This document shows, one piece after another, positions 34,377 through 42,948 of a stretch of DNA of 43,197 nucleotides. Under the pieces are notes generated by a model. That model saw only the letters and a list, made by a program, of their open reading frames with translations. It had not been told where the DNA came from and made no database searches. The DNA is from Chloroflexota bacterium (lineage in GTDB: Bacteria > Chloroflexota > Anaerolineae > Anaerolineales > Anaerolineaceae). Numbering within the stretch: the stretch's first letter is position 1; every line of letters begins with the position of its first letter. Made by a program: the position numbers and the translations under genes. Location: NCBI GenBank assembly GCA_012522475.1, contig JAAYKH010000027.1:1-43197 (forward strand), in the 5' to 3' direction.

Positions 34377-35222
34377 TTAACCAGAAAAACCGCACAGCGC
34401 TAGCGCACCAGGTCCGGTGTTGATCCCCAGCACGGGCCCGGTGATGTTAATTAATAAAATAACAGGCTGAAATTCTTCCCGGATACGGTTCGCCAATCGC
34501 TGAGCCTCTTCTGGTATGTTGCCATGCAGTACAGCGATGTGCAGCTTGCCACCCGGGTCAATGGCGTCGAAAAATTTCTTGTGCAAGATGTGCAACATAG
34601 CTTGCTGGGTGCGGGCCAGACCAACCGGTTCAACCCGACCGGTTTTATGATTAATCCTCACCACCGGTTTAACCTTTAGCAGGGTACCCACATATTTGGC
34701 TGCGTCACCAATCCGACCGCCATACTCTAGGTATTTAATGCTTTGCATGGCCACCACCTGGACGAGTTTTTGGCGCACTGTGACGACCCTGGCGACAATT
34801 TCAGCCATAGCCGCACCAGAATCTCGGGCGCGTGCTGCTTCCAAAACCTGCCAGCCCAAAGACATGGTCGGCCCTTTCGAATCGATTACCGATACCGGGA
34901 TCGGCGCCATTTCGGCAGCTGTGGTAGCTGTTTGGAAAGTTCCGCTCATGGCAGAAGAAACTGTCAGGATCAGGGCTTCACTGGCGCCATTTCCAACGGC
35001 TGTTTCAATCGCAGATAAGAAATCATCCCTGGTGGCCTGAGCCGAGGTCGGCCGTTGAGGGTCAGTTTGCATGCGCTGGTAAAAATCTTCGGGTGAAAGC
35101 TCTAATCGATCTTTGAATTGTTCATCTCCCCAGATGATATATTGTGGCACGATATAGATATTGTATTTTTCCACCAGGTCTGCAGGGATGTCACAGGTGC
35201 TATCAGTGATAATTGCAATCAT
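34377..35222 (-). CDS. DegV family fatty-acid-binding protein
   Basis: A 281-residue protein of normal length. It begins MIAIITDSTCDIPADLVEKYNIYIVPQYI, the DegV signature with D-S-T/S near the N-terminus. PTSAQATRDDFL and LTVSSAMSGTFQTA form the lipid head-group binding loops, and YLEYGGRIGDAAKYVG precedes the second domain. DegV/FakB proteins carry fatty acids to kinase FakA in some bacteria; no fakA is in the window. The ATG at 35222 is chosen because AGGAGG stands immediately upstream; an upstream in-frame ATG would add 32 residues with no family match. Confidence 0.9.
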   Translation of the reverse strand: MIAIITDSTCDIPADLVEKYNIYIVPQYIIWGDEQFKDRLELSPEDFYQRMQTDPQRPTSAQATRDDFLSAIETAVGNGASEALILTVSSAMSGTFQTATTAAEMAPIPVSVIDSKGPTMSLGWQVLEAARARDSGAAMAEIVARVVTVRQKLVQVVAMQSIKYLEYGGRIGDAAKYVGTLLKVKPVVRINHKTGRVEPVGLARTQQAMLHILHKKFFDAIDPGGKLHIAVLHGNIPEEAQRLANRIREEFQPVILLINITGPVLGINTGPGALALCGFSG

Positions 35223-35421
35223 GCCGTCCTCCTGAAATTCTAATGACTTAAGGAAAATTATAATCGAAATATAAAAGAGCGCGAGAATTTTCCGGGCATT
35301 CAAGGGGACGAACATCAAAATGTAACCAGCAATCTTTTCTTTTGGATAAAAATTTATTGTGTGAGCCTGTTGATGCCGAAGGCACCCGGTTATAGGCTTA
35401 TTCCTAATTGAGAATTATCGG

Positions 35422-35427
35422 TATAAT
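35422..35427 (+). promoter_or_regulatory. Candidate -10 box of the coiled-coil membrane protein gene
   Basis: A perfect TATAAT about 78 bases before the ATG at 35505. The -35 is weak. Confidence 0.35.
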
Positions 35428-35504
35428 GAAGCTATTGTTTGATTAAAAACATTAAAATAGTTACTGATAACAAATGGAATTAATGAAAATAGAGGAGAAG
35501 TAAA

Positions 35505-36239
35505 ATGATTGAAAATAATTCAATCGATAACCAACCGGGGTCAGAGGTGCCAGCAACACCAGAACCAATAGATGATCAGGGATTGATCGCACCTCCTGAA
35601 CGGCTTGAAGATGCGGTGATTGACCCCGTCACGCTGGCAGAGGACGTTGCTGAACTAGAGATAAAGCCAGAAATGGATGAAAAGAAACCTCCCTCCCGCT
35701 TTAGAATATTTATGCGGAAAGCGTTGATCGCGCTGGGGATGGCGGCCCTGTTCTTTTTGGCTGGCTTTCTGACTGACCATTTTACGCGTTATAAACCGCT
35801 TGCAGACACGTTGAAAGAAACCCGTACACAACTGGAAGAAGCCAGCCAATCGGTTGTTGACCTGGCGGCGCAAAGCGAGAACTTACTCGATTTAAATAAA
35901 AAAGCTGAAGATGAGATCGCAGCCTTGGAAGCTGAACTAGATGCTGTCAGGGCAAATGCCTTATTTTATCAGGTACTGGTGGACGTGAACAACGCCCGGA
36001 TTGCGCTGTTCCTTGATGACCTTGAGGGTGCGCAGGCTGCATTGGCTGAAACCGAAGTGCAGCTGGAAGAATTACTGCCCGCCATCGAAGCGGTGGACTC
36101 TGATCTGGCGCTCAGCCTGCCGAATCGGTTGGAGCTGGTGATTGCAGGGATAGGCCGCGATCAAGAAACGGGATTAATCGACCTGGAATTGTTCACAAAA
36201 GCACTGCTGGAACTGGAACCGCTGCTGGCATTAGACTGA
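35505..36239 (+). CDS. Unknown single-pass membrane protein with acidic N-terminus and coiled coil
   Basis: A 244-residue protein not assigned to a family. Residues 1-62 are acidic and rich in Pro and Glu, probably disordered and cytoplasmic. KPPSRFRIFMRKA is a basic stop before the membrane helix ALIALGMAALFFLAGFL at about 74-92. Beyond it, heptad-like helices (TLKETRTQLEEASQSV, LLDLNKKAEDEIAALEAELDAV) and a TPR-like helical part (NNARIALFLDDLEGAQAALAE) run to the end. GAGGAGAAG precedes the ATG. It is transcribed alone, with a hairpin just after the stop. It could organise envelope proteins, but nothing in the sequence proves a role. Confidence 0.7.
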   Translation: MIENNSIDNQPGSEVPATPEPIDDQGLIAPPERLEDAVIDPVTLAEDVAELEIKPEMDEKKPPSRFRIFMRKALIALGMAALFFLAGFLTDHFTRYKPLADTLKETRTQLEEASQSVVDLAAQSENLLDLNKKAEDEIAALEAELDAVRANALFYQVLVDVNNARIALFLDDLEGAQAALAETEVQLEELLPAIEAVDSDLALSLPNRLELVIAGIGRDQETGLIDLELFTKALLELEPLLALD

Positions 36240-36260
36240 TCTTTGCGGCATACGCAAAGA
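36240..36260 (+). terminator. Hairpin after the coiled-coil protein gene
   Basis: TCTTTGCG and CGCAAAGA pair over eight bases around GCATA, starting one base after the TGA. There is no T run after it, so termination is uncertain. Confidence 0.35.
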
Positions 36261-36343
36261 GGAATGGACTAACAAGGCATTATCGGGCTCGTTTTCTTGA
36301 ATTGATGATATCCTTATTGGGATTTGAACCTAATGCAAGCATA

Positions 36344-36370
36344 TTTTCATGGCTGTGACCCACTTATACT
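36344..36370 (+). promoter_or_regulatory. Candidate promoter of the Fsr-like MFS gene
   Basis: TTTTCA (36344-36349) and TATACT (36365-36370) are 15 bases apart, shorter than ideal. The leader would be about 23 bases. Confidence 0.3.
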
Positions 36371-36399
36371 GAAAGGATATTGAACGTAGGCCAATCACC

Positions 36400-37578
36400 A
36401 TGGAAAACGAAGCCAGTTATTATAACCAGGACTTTCAAGCAAATGGCGTGGCAACAGTCTCAATCGGCCACGCCATTCACGATGGTTATGCCGCCTTTCT
36501 GCCAGCCCTTTTACCCCAACTGATTGATAAATTTGCCCTCAGCAATACCGCGGCAGGTTTATTAACCGTTTTTTATCGATTACCCTTTTTAGTACAACCT
36601 TTTATTGGTTGGCTGGCAGATCATGCGAATTTACGCTGGATGGTGATCCTGTCGCCAGCCATTACCGGCGCAGTGATGAGTTTTCTTGACCTGGTGCCAA
36701 GCTATGGGTTTATACTCTTTCTGCTCCTTCTTGCCGGGATTAGTTCAGCGACGCTGCACGCTACCGGGCCGGTGATTAGCAGTGCGCTCTCGGGAAAGTA
36801 TTTAGGACGAGGGATGAGCTTTTGGATGGTGGGGGGCGAATTGGGACGCGCCATGGGTCCGGTCATTATTGTTACTGCGATCACCTATTTGTCGGTAGAG
36901 AGTGTTCCTTGGTTAATGCTGGGCGGTGTGTTAACCTCTATATTTTTGTTCTTTAAATTGGATGGCATTTCAACACAAACACAACATTTAATTGCTCCGG
37001 TTGATTGGCGACAAAGTTTAAAACAATTAGGGCAGTTAATGATGTTTTTGGGAATAATCTCTTTCTTGCGTTATATTACCATGGCTTCACTGACCATCTA
37101 CCTGCCCACATTTTTAACCCAGGAAGGCTCCACACTGTGGATGGCTGGTTTTTCGCTGACCATTTTTGAATTAGCGGGTATCGGGGGTGCTTTTCTGGCG
37201 GGTGTGTTAAGTGATAAATTTGGGCGCCGCCGCATGCTGGTTGTCTCATCAATTGCAACACCGATTTTCATGCTTATATTCCTTTATGCAAATGAGTGGT
37301 GGAAACTACCGCTGTTGATGCTGATGGGCTTCTTTTCTCTGGCTGCGGTACCGGTGTTGATGGCGATTGCGATCGAAAACGCCAAAGATCAACGGGCCTT
37401 TGCCAACGGCCTCTTTATGGCGGTTTCATTATTGGCGGAAGCCCTGGCTGTGGTGTTGGTGGGGCTATTTTCAGATCGGTTTAGCTTCAATTTGACCTTC
37501 CTGGTTAGCGCGGCTGCAATGCCTTTAACCCTGCCCTTTGTGCGTATGCTGCCAAAGTCGGTGAAAAATCGGGGTTAG
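36400..37578 (+). CDS. MFS transporter, fosmidomycin-resistance (Fsr)-like
   Basis: A 392-residue, 12-helix major facilitator protein. SIGHAIHDGYAAFLPALLPQL is the Fsr-type first helix (H-x-x-x-D-x-Y...L-P). The loop after helix 2 reads GWLADHANLRW, and the second half has GVLSDKFGRRRMLV, a good MFS motif A. Relatives export fosmidomycin and other small compounds, but natural substrates are mostly unknown. It appears to be a single-gene unit with a weak hairpin and a T run about 50 bases after the stop. Annotation as a drug exporter is by similarity only. Confidence 0.85.
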   Translation: MENEASYYNQDFQANGVATVSIGHAIHDGYAAFLPALLPQLIDKFALSNTAAGLLTVFYRLPFLVQPFIGWLADHANLRWMVILSPAITGAVMSFLDLVPSYGFILFLLLLAGISSATLHATGPVISSALSGKYLGRGMSFWMVGGELGRAMGPVIIVTAITYLSVESVPWLMLGGVLTSIFLFFKLDGISTQTQHLIAPVDWRQSLKQLGQLMMFLGIISFLRYITMASLTIYLPTFLTQEGSTLWMAGFSLTIFELAGIGGAFLAGVLSDKFGRRRMLVVSSIATPIFMLIFLYANEWWKLPLLMLMGFFSLAAVPVLMAIAIENAKDQRAFANGLFMAVSLLAEALAVVLVGLFSDRFSFNLTFLVSAAAMPLTLPFVRMLPKSVKNRG

Positions 37579-38017
37579 GAATCGAAGCCTGACCGGAAAA
37601 CAAAAACATAGCATTTCAATCTCTGCTCTGGCTGCTTGAACCAGAACCTTTTTTGTTCACTGAATTGTGAAAACGGTTTAATTAATCCAGGCTTTGGAAT
37701 GGGTTCAATTCCAGAGTGGCTCAACGACGTTATATGAAATAATTTGAGTGACAATAAAGAGAATGCAACCCTGCCGTGTTATTTTAACAACGCAAGAATT
37801 GGGGAAAATTACATAACAAATACCAATCCCCTGTGTAATATCTTTTGAAAAGCTCCGTAAAAAACAAAATTGATCGTCATTACAGAGCTATTTTAATTTT
37901 GCTATGAGGCTGTGGCATATTTTCGCCATGCAGATGTTTGTGGCCGTTATTGTCGCCCAAGCAATATTGTCAAAACTGATCTCAATCACATCCCAGGCGC
38001 GGTTAAACGCTCAGGCG
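37579..38017. other. 439-base gap without a gene, containing hairpins
   Basis: No convincing coding frame is present. TCTGG(37627-37631)/CCAGA(37641-37645) followed by TTTTTT may end the MFS transcript. A stronger hairpin at 37692-37716 pairs CTTTGGAAT with ATTCCAGAG around a seven-base loop. The rest is AT-rich with no repeat or RNA recognised. Confidence 0.5.
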
Positions 38018-39187
38018 TTACTCGCTGGTCGGGGAAGGCGCTTCGCCCAAGAAGTGCAACGTGTTGTAATCTGAGGTCAGGATCAGGCGGTTCTTTTCCA
38101 TCTGGATGACCAGTTCGTCCTGCAATGCCTCAATGAAGGCTGCTTCAATGTCCATACTGGTGTCGCAAAACTTTGCCGTCAGACTGATGAGGTTAATTGT
38201 CAGGTGATCCCCATCCAAGACGTAACTGCCCGTATAGTTGTTGCAGCCTGCGCTTCCTGAAACGGTGCCATCATTACTTTCACCCTCAGGTGAAAGCGTC
38301 AGGGAAACGTGGATGTCTGCGGGAATGTCTTCGCCATTGCGTGTGTATAAACGCCATTGTGTGTTTTCCAGCGTCAGGTCTGCCGTGAAAAAGGTCATCA
38401 CTGTTGTAAAATCTTCAGAGGACAAAACCAGCTGGTCTTCAATGATCTCGTATTGAGAGACTGCTTCCAGTGCATTTGTGAAGCTTAATTCCAAGTCCAT
38501 CAAGCCCTCACAATACATCATCGTGCTGGCAATCATCCCGAAAGAGATGCTCCTGTCGGTGGCCTCGAAGGATGACCCGATCGTGTTGCATCCGCTATTT
38601 CCGTACATACCATCTTTTTCTGACAGGTTTAACCAGGGCACATCGGTTGACGGAACGGGGATATCGCCGTCCGATGTGATCAGAGAACTCAGCACCCAGT
38701 CGGTGTCACGAAGCGTCGGCGTTGGCCTATTGACGAAAAGCATGAAATTATACCCTTCTGCTGATTCTTTAAAATTGATCACTAGCTGATCATCTTCATT
38801 GACAAAGGCGCTCTTAGCTGATTGAATTGCCGCCAAAAAGGTTGCTTCTTCATCCATAAAGCCTTCACAAAACATGAGGGTTGAACCTACGGGCTCAGTG
38901 AGTTTGAAACTGCCCTGTTTGGTTACTTTGTAAGAACCAAAAAAGTTATTGCAACCCCCGTTTCCATACAGGTTGCCATCTGCCTCGAAGGCTAAAAACG
39001 TCTTTAGGCCCGGGGTAACTGGCACAGTTTTTTCTTTGTTGCCATAGGCGACGAGGTGCCAGGTGCCGGAATAGAGGGTTTCTAAGGAGGTGAATCCTTT
39101 TTGTCCGGCAAGTGGGACGCAGGCTGCGAAAAGTGTTGCTGCAAGGATAAGCATAAGTGTTGCTTTGAGCGTTAAGTATTTTTTCAT
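38018..39187 (-). CDS. Lipoprotein with three META (HslJ-like) domains
   Basis: A 389-residue exported protein. The N-terminal signal LMLILAATLFAAC ends in a likely lipobox cysteine. It then carries three consecutive META domains, at about 35-145, 155-262 and 270-385. Each has the pattern W-x-L, then a strand with G-N/S-x-G-C-N (GNGGCNNFFGSY, GNSGCNTIGSS, GSAGCNNYTGSY) and a later MxC-E/D-x-x (LMFCEGFMDEE, MMYCEGLMDLE, AKFCDTSMDIE). One Cys in each half could form a disulfide. HslJ-type proteins are linked to envelope stress and novobiocin resistance in Escherichia coli; the role here is unknown. It is a single-gene unit facing away from the DeoR gene. Confidence 0.88.
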   Translation of the reverse strand: MKKYLTLKATLMLILAATLFAACVPLAGQKGFTSLETLYSGTWHLVAYGNKEKTVPVTPGLKTFLAFEADGNLYGNGGCNNFFGSYKVTKQGSFKLTEPVGSTLMFCEGFMDEEATFLAAIQSAKSAFVNEDDQLVINFKESAEGYNFMLFVNRPTPTLRDTDWVLSSLITSDGDIPVPSTDVPWLNLSEKDGMYGNSGCNTIGSSFEATDRSISFGMIASTMMYCEGLMDLELSFTNALEAVSQYEIIEDQLVLSSEDFTTVMTFFTADLTLENTQWRLYTRNGEDIPADIHVSLTLSPEGESNDGTVSGSAGCNNYTGSYVLDGDHLTINLISLTAKFCDTSMDIEAAFIEALQDELVIQMEKNRLILTSDYNTLHFLGEAPSPTSE

Positions 39188-39368
39188 CGTTTCCTTCCTC
39201 CGATAGTTTTATATTTAAAGATATTGATCAAATAAGCATCAAATTTTCAAAAACGGTGTTTGGAACTTGAAAAGCGATGCGAAATTAGAAGCAAATAGTA
39301 TAGTATTGTGGACTTAAATGATCAAGATTGCAAGATTGGATATGTGGAGATTGCTTGGATGATATAAA

Positions 39369-39435
39369 TGAAACAAATTTCCTCACGACCAGATCCCTGG
39401 TCGCATTCCAAAACCAACGATTGGTTGAAACAAAT
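39369..39435. repeat. Repeat and hairpin cluster upstream of the deoR-type gene
   Basis: The decamer TGAAACAAAT occurs at 39369-39378 and 39426-39435, 57 bases apart. Between the copies are two perfect hairpins: CGACCAG-ATCC-CTGGTCG (39386-39403) and AACCAA-CGA-TTGGTT (39412-39426). They may be operators for the adjacent DeoR protein. The rest of the 402-base gap from 39188 holds only the promoter described below. Confidence 0.4.
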
Positions 39436-39523
39436 CTGTACAGCATGGTTTTGTCAACTTAAGATCAAAGTAACACCCAAAGGTGCGACGAGCGCAGCTT
39501 TTTTTGATATGAACGTTTGAACC

Positions 39524-39552
39524 TTGACAAAACAAACATGACCATTTACTAT
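39524..39552 (+). promoter_or_regulatory. Promoter of the DeoR-type regulator gene
   Basis: A consensus TTGACA (39524-39529) is followed after 17 bases by TACTAT (39547-39552). The ATG is 38 bases downstream. Confidence 0.5.
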
Positions 39553-39589
39553 ATGAATAACAATTTTAAGAACCTATACGGGTTTAGAA

Positions 39590-40381
39590 ATGTCGACATT
39601 TGTGGAATACCGATACCAATTTATTCTTGACATAATTGAAAAACGAGGCTCGGTTAATGTAATTGAATTGGCGGAGGCTTTAAACGTATCTGATATGACG
39701 ATACGTCGTGACCTGCGGGAATTAGAAAAGTCAGGATTTATTCGTCGGTTTCACGGTGGTGCTGTTGGTTCAAGAGGACGTGCGTATGAACCGTCGTTGA
39801 TGACACGCAGTATGGAAAACCAAAAGCAAAAAGAAATTATAGGTCGGTATGCTGCAAAAATGATTGTGGAAGGCGATAGTGTTGCGCTGGATGTCGGTAC
39901 GACTGCCTATCAAATTGCGAAGAATATCGGGCATATTAAAAACATCACCCTCATCACACCGAGCTTACCGATTGCGCAACTGTTTTTCGAGCGTTCGGAT
40001 ATGCGCTTAATCCTCCCTGGGGGAATTGTTCGGCCTGGAGAAAGCTCACTGATTGGTGAGATCACACGGCGCAACATTGAACAAGTTTTTGTAGACCGTT
40101 TGTTTGTTGGGGCAGGTGGTGTTGACATCCAAGCTGGCGTGACAGAATTTAACATGGACGATGCGCTGATCAAGCAGGCATTGATTAAAAATGCCAAAGA
40201 AGTTATTCTGGCAGTGGATGCCTCAAAATTTGACAAAATCTCTTTCACCCATGTCGCAGATTTGAACCAAATTGATCAGGTGATTACTGATGCTCCTCCG
40301 CCGGAGGAACTGAGACGCTATTTTCGAAACCAAGGGATCACTGTGCATATCGCTGCAAAAGACCCAGAGTGCCAGGAATAA
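39590..40381 (+). CDS. DeoR-family transcriptional regulator of sugar metabolism
   Basis: A 263-residue protein. The N-terminal DeoR helix-turn-helix is at about 5-58 (IIEKRGSVNVIELAEALNV, SDMTIRRDLRELEKSGFI, RRFHGGAV). The C-terminal sensor domain belongs to the ribose-5-phosphate isomerase-like fold, with VALDVGTTAYQIAKNI, LILPGGIVRPGESSLIG and DRLFVGAGGVD. DeoR proteins normally repress sugar catabolic operons and release DNA on binding a phosphorylated sugar. The binding-protein, permease and FGGY kinase genes follow on the same strand, so they are its likely targets. The Shine-Dalgarno sequence is weak. Confidence 0.92.
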   Translation: MSTFVEYRYQFILDIIEKRGSVNVIELAEALNVSDMTIRRDLRELEKSGFIRRFHGGAVGSRGRAYEPSLMTRSMENQKQKEIIGRYAAKMIVEGDSVALDVGTTAYQIAKNIGHIKNITLITPSLPIAQLFFERSDMRLILPGGIVRPGESSLIGEITRRNIEQVFVDRLFVGAGGVDIQAGVTEFNMDDALIKQALIKNAKEVILAVDASKFDKISFTHVADLNQIDQVITDAPPPEELRRYFRNQGITVHIAAKDPECQE

Positions 40382-40559
40382 GCAGCGAACTAAGTGAATC
40401 TGTTTTGGAAGGAAGCGTAAATTATCAGTAATTAATCGACCTGTCTTCCATATTCTCAGAGACGCTTATCATGAGAAAGGAGCCAATATAAGCCAATAGG
40501 AGTTAATTGTGTTTACCAATGAAAAATAAAGGATTAAATTTAAAACAAGGAGAATTATT

Positions 40560-41984
40560 TTGAAGAAAAAGCTAATTCTAATTTTTAGCTCATTGTTTAT
40601 CATCCTGAGCATGTTGATGGTAAGCTGTCAGCCTGCTGCCGAGCCAGTCGAAGAACCCGCGGTTGAAGAGGTTGTAGATGAACCAGTAGTCGAAGAGCCA
40701 GTTGTGGAAGAGCCAGTTGTTGAGGAACCTGTTGTGGAAGAGCCTGCAGTTCCACCAACAACGATTAATATTTTGTTTGAAACAGTTGCAGACACGGATT
40801 TTGTCCTTGAATACGTTGCTGAGTTTGAAGCTGCTACAGGTCATAAAGTCAACACTGAAATTGTTAGTTATTTAAACATGAAAGAGAAGTTGACCCCTGA
40901 CTTGGCCTCACCGGAAGGTGCGGGTGCTTATGATGTGATTGTGATTGACAAACAATGGGTGGGCGAATTTGTTTCGGCAGATTGGCTCTGGCCGCTCGAT
41001 GATTTTATTGCACGAGACAACTTTGATTACTCTGTGTATATTCCAGCTATGGTTGATCTGGTTGGGAAAGTTAATGATGTCACCTATATGCTGCCATTTT
41101 ACAACTATTCATCCGGGCTTCTTTATCGCACCGATGTCTTTGAAGATGATGATTTCAAAGCCGCATATAAAGAAGAATTCGGCAAAGACCTGGTGGTCCC
41201 CACCACCATCCCTGAATATGTTGAAGTTGCCAAGAACCTGACGAAAGACTACGATGGCGATGGCGAAATTGATCTGTATGGTGCAATCGGACAATATTCA
41301 CGTAATCCCGTCCAATTTGAATATGCAATCACCCTGTTTGGATTGGGAGGTTGGTATTATGATGAGAATTGGAATGCAGCTGTGAACAGTGATATCGGCG
41401 TGCAAGCTGCTGAATATTTGCTGGACCTTTATCACAATGCAATGCCTGAGGCTGCTACTGGCTATGGTTTTTCAGAACAACGAGAATTTATGGCACAGGG
41501 TAAAGCTGCTATGATGTTAACCTACAGCTGGATGAAAGCCACTCTTGATGATCCTGAAGTTTCCAATGTAGCTGGGATGGTCGATTTTGCAGTCTCTCCT
41601 GGTGGGCATGGTGCACAGGGTGGCTGGGGTTGGGCTATCCCCAAGAGCGCGCCAAACCCAGAAGCTGCCTGGCAATTCCTTGCTTGGGTTGAATCGCCTG
41701 ATATTGCTACCAGGCGCGGTTTGTTAGGCGGAGCCCCGGTTCGCTATGATGTGTTTGAGGACCCGGAAGTGCTGGCGAAATTCCCGCAAAACGAGGTCAT
41801 GAAACTGGTCATTGAAGGTGCAAAACCAATCCCAATTATTGCTTCGTCTGCACAGGTTCCAGACAAAGTTGGTTTGTATGTGTCTGAGATGCTGGCTGGT
41901 GAGAAAACTCCTCAAGAAGCAATGGATGCACTGGCAGATGTATTGAATGAAATTGTCATCGGAGATCCACTTACTGGGAGATAA
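40560..41984 (+). CDS. Sugar ABC transporter substrate-binding lipoprotein
   Basis: A 474-residue family 1 extracellular solute-binding protein. The signal peptide KKKLILIFSSLFIILSMLMVSC ends at a lipobox Cys. A linker of about 30 residues repeats EEPVV before a two-lobed binding domain starting TTINILFETVADTDFV. Typical features include YDVIVIDKQWVGEF, KAAMMLTYSWM, and GGWGWAIPKSAPNPEAAWQF near the hinge. The start is TTG at 40560, with AAGGAGAA at good spacing. It would deliver a sugar or polyol to the adjacent permease; the actual sugar is unknown. A strong stem-loop lies between this gene and the permease gene. Confidence 0.92.
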   Translation: MKKKLILIFSSLFIILSMLMVSCQPAAEPVEEPAVEEVVDEPVVEEPVVEEPVVEEPVVEEPAVPPTTINILFETVADTDFVLEYVAEFEAATGHKVNTEIVSYLNMKEKLTPDLASPEGAGAYDVIVIDKQWVGEFVSADWLWPLDDFIARDNFDYSVYIPAMVDLVGKVNDVTYMLPFYNYSSGLLYRTDVFEDDDFKAAYKEEFGKDLVVPTTIPEYVEVAKNLTKDYDGDGEIDLYGAIGQYSRNPVQFEYAITLFGLGGWYYDENWNAAVNSDIGVQAAEYLLDLYHNAMPEAATGYGFSEQREFMAQGKAAMMLTYSWMKATLDDPEVSNVAGMVDFAVSPGGHGAQGGWGWAIPKSAPNPEAAWQFLAWVESPDIATRRGLLGGAPVRYDVFEDPEVLAKFPQNEVMKLVIEGAKPIPIIASSAQVPDKVGLYVSEMLAGEKTPQEAMDALADVLNEIVIGDPLTGR

Positions 41985-42004
41985 CCTGACAATAAGTATA
42001 TAAG

Positions 42005-42031
42005 GGTAGTGGGATTTTAAATCCCACTACC
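42005..42031 (+). promoter_or_regulatory. Perfect 13-bp inverted repeat between binding-protein and permease genes
   Basis: GGTAGTGGGATTT (42005-42017) pairs exactly with AAATCCCACTACC (42019-42031) around one T. It sits 21 bases after the binding-protein stop and 23 before the permease start. There is no long T run, so partial termination or 3'-end protection of the upstream message fits better than complete termination. Confidence 0.6.
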
Positions 42032-42053
42032 TAATTAAGGAAATATTCCTGCG

Positions 42054-42944
42054 ATGAAGAAAAAAAGAATTCAATTAAAGCATTGGTTAGTACTTCCAGC
42101 AATAATAATCATGCTGTCTGTAATGATATTTCCATTACTATTTTCATTACGGACAAGCTTTTATTATTACATTATTAGCAAACCGACTTACCGTCCTTTC
42201 ATTTGGTTTGCAAATTATTTGAACATGCTCAAAGACGGGCAGGTTTTAAATAGTATTGTTGTTACGTTGAAAATTGCCATTCGAGCTGTGATCATTGAAT
42301 TTATTGTTGGCTTCATCATTGCTCATTTCTTAAGCAAAATCCCAAGGTATCAAAACTTTCTTCTATCTGTTCTCATTATGCCCATGATGCTTTCTTCAAT
42401 TGCCGTTGGCATGATGTGGCGGTTGTTACTTAATCCTGACCTGGGAATAGTGAATTATTTACTTACCCAGATAGGCATAAAAGCTTATCCCTGGCTGGCA
42501 TTGCCGAAAACAGCTTTACCAACGATTGTGTTTGTTGAGGTATGGCGCTCTACTCCATTTGTGGCGTTAATGCTATATTCCGGGATCATTTCATTGCCAG
42601 TGGAACCATTTGAATCTGCAACGATTGACGGTGCAAATGCCTGGCAAAAATTTTATTACCTCACCTTGCCTCTACTCCAACCAATAATTTTGGTTCTTGT
42701 AACGATCCGGGCGATTAATTTGATCAAACTATACGATTTAATTTTTATTATGACACATGGTGGGCCCGGAGATACTACAGAAACGATCAGCCATTATATC
42801 TGGCGTGTTGGTTTCACGGATCTGGATTTGGGTAAAGCATCAGCAGGGTCTTGGATTATTGTCATTTTTATTAGTATATTAACAACATTTTTGTTTAACC
42901 GATTGTTTAAAATTGGATCAAAAACACAAAAAACTAAAGGCTGA
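42054..42944 (+). CDS. Sugar ABC transporter permease (MalF/UgpA type)
   Basis: A 296-residue integral membrane protein with six helices in the binding-protein-dependent transport fold. The coupling-loop EAA motif appears as ESATIDGANAWQKFYYLTLP, and the N-terminal start KKKRIQLKHWLVLPAIIIM is typical of the MalF/UgpA half. It would pair with a second permease of the MalG/UgpE type and an ATPase; neither lies between this gene and the FGGY kinase. AAGGAAATATTCC lies ahead of the ATG. Confidence 0.92.
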   Translation: MKKKRIQLKHWLVLPAIIIMLSVMIFPLLFSLRTSFYYYIISKPTYRPFIWFANYLNMLKDGQVLNSIVVTLKIAIRAVIIEFIVGFIIAHFLSKIPRYQNFLLSVLIMPMMLSSIAVGMMWRLLLNPDLGIVNYLLTQIGIKAYPWLALPKTALPTIVFVEVWRSTPFVALMLYSGIISLPVEPFESATIDGANAWQKFYYLTLPLLQPIILVLVTIRAINLIKLYDLIFIMTHGGPGDTTETISHYIWRVGFTDLDLGKASAGSWIIVIFISILTTFLFNRLFKIGSKTQKTKG

Positions 42945-42948
42945 AATA

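Noticed and set aside
34325-34380. Direct repeat GGCGATTAA between recJ and degV
   Set aside because: Nine bases in an AT-rich convergent gap, one copy overlapping the degV stop; chance is likely.
40471-40530. Short leader peptides before the binding-protein gene (AAGGAG and AGGAG sites)
   Set aside because: The frames are only about six codons and show no regulatory codon run or attenuator structure.
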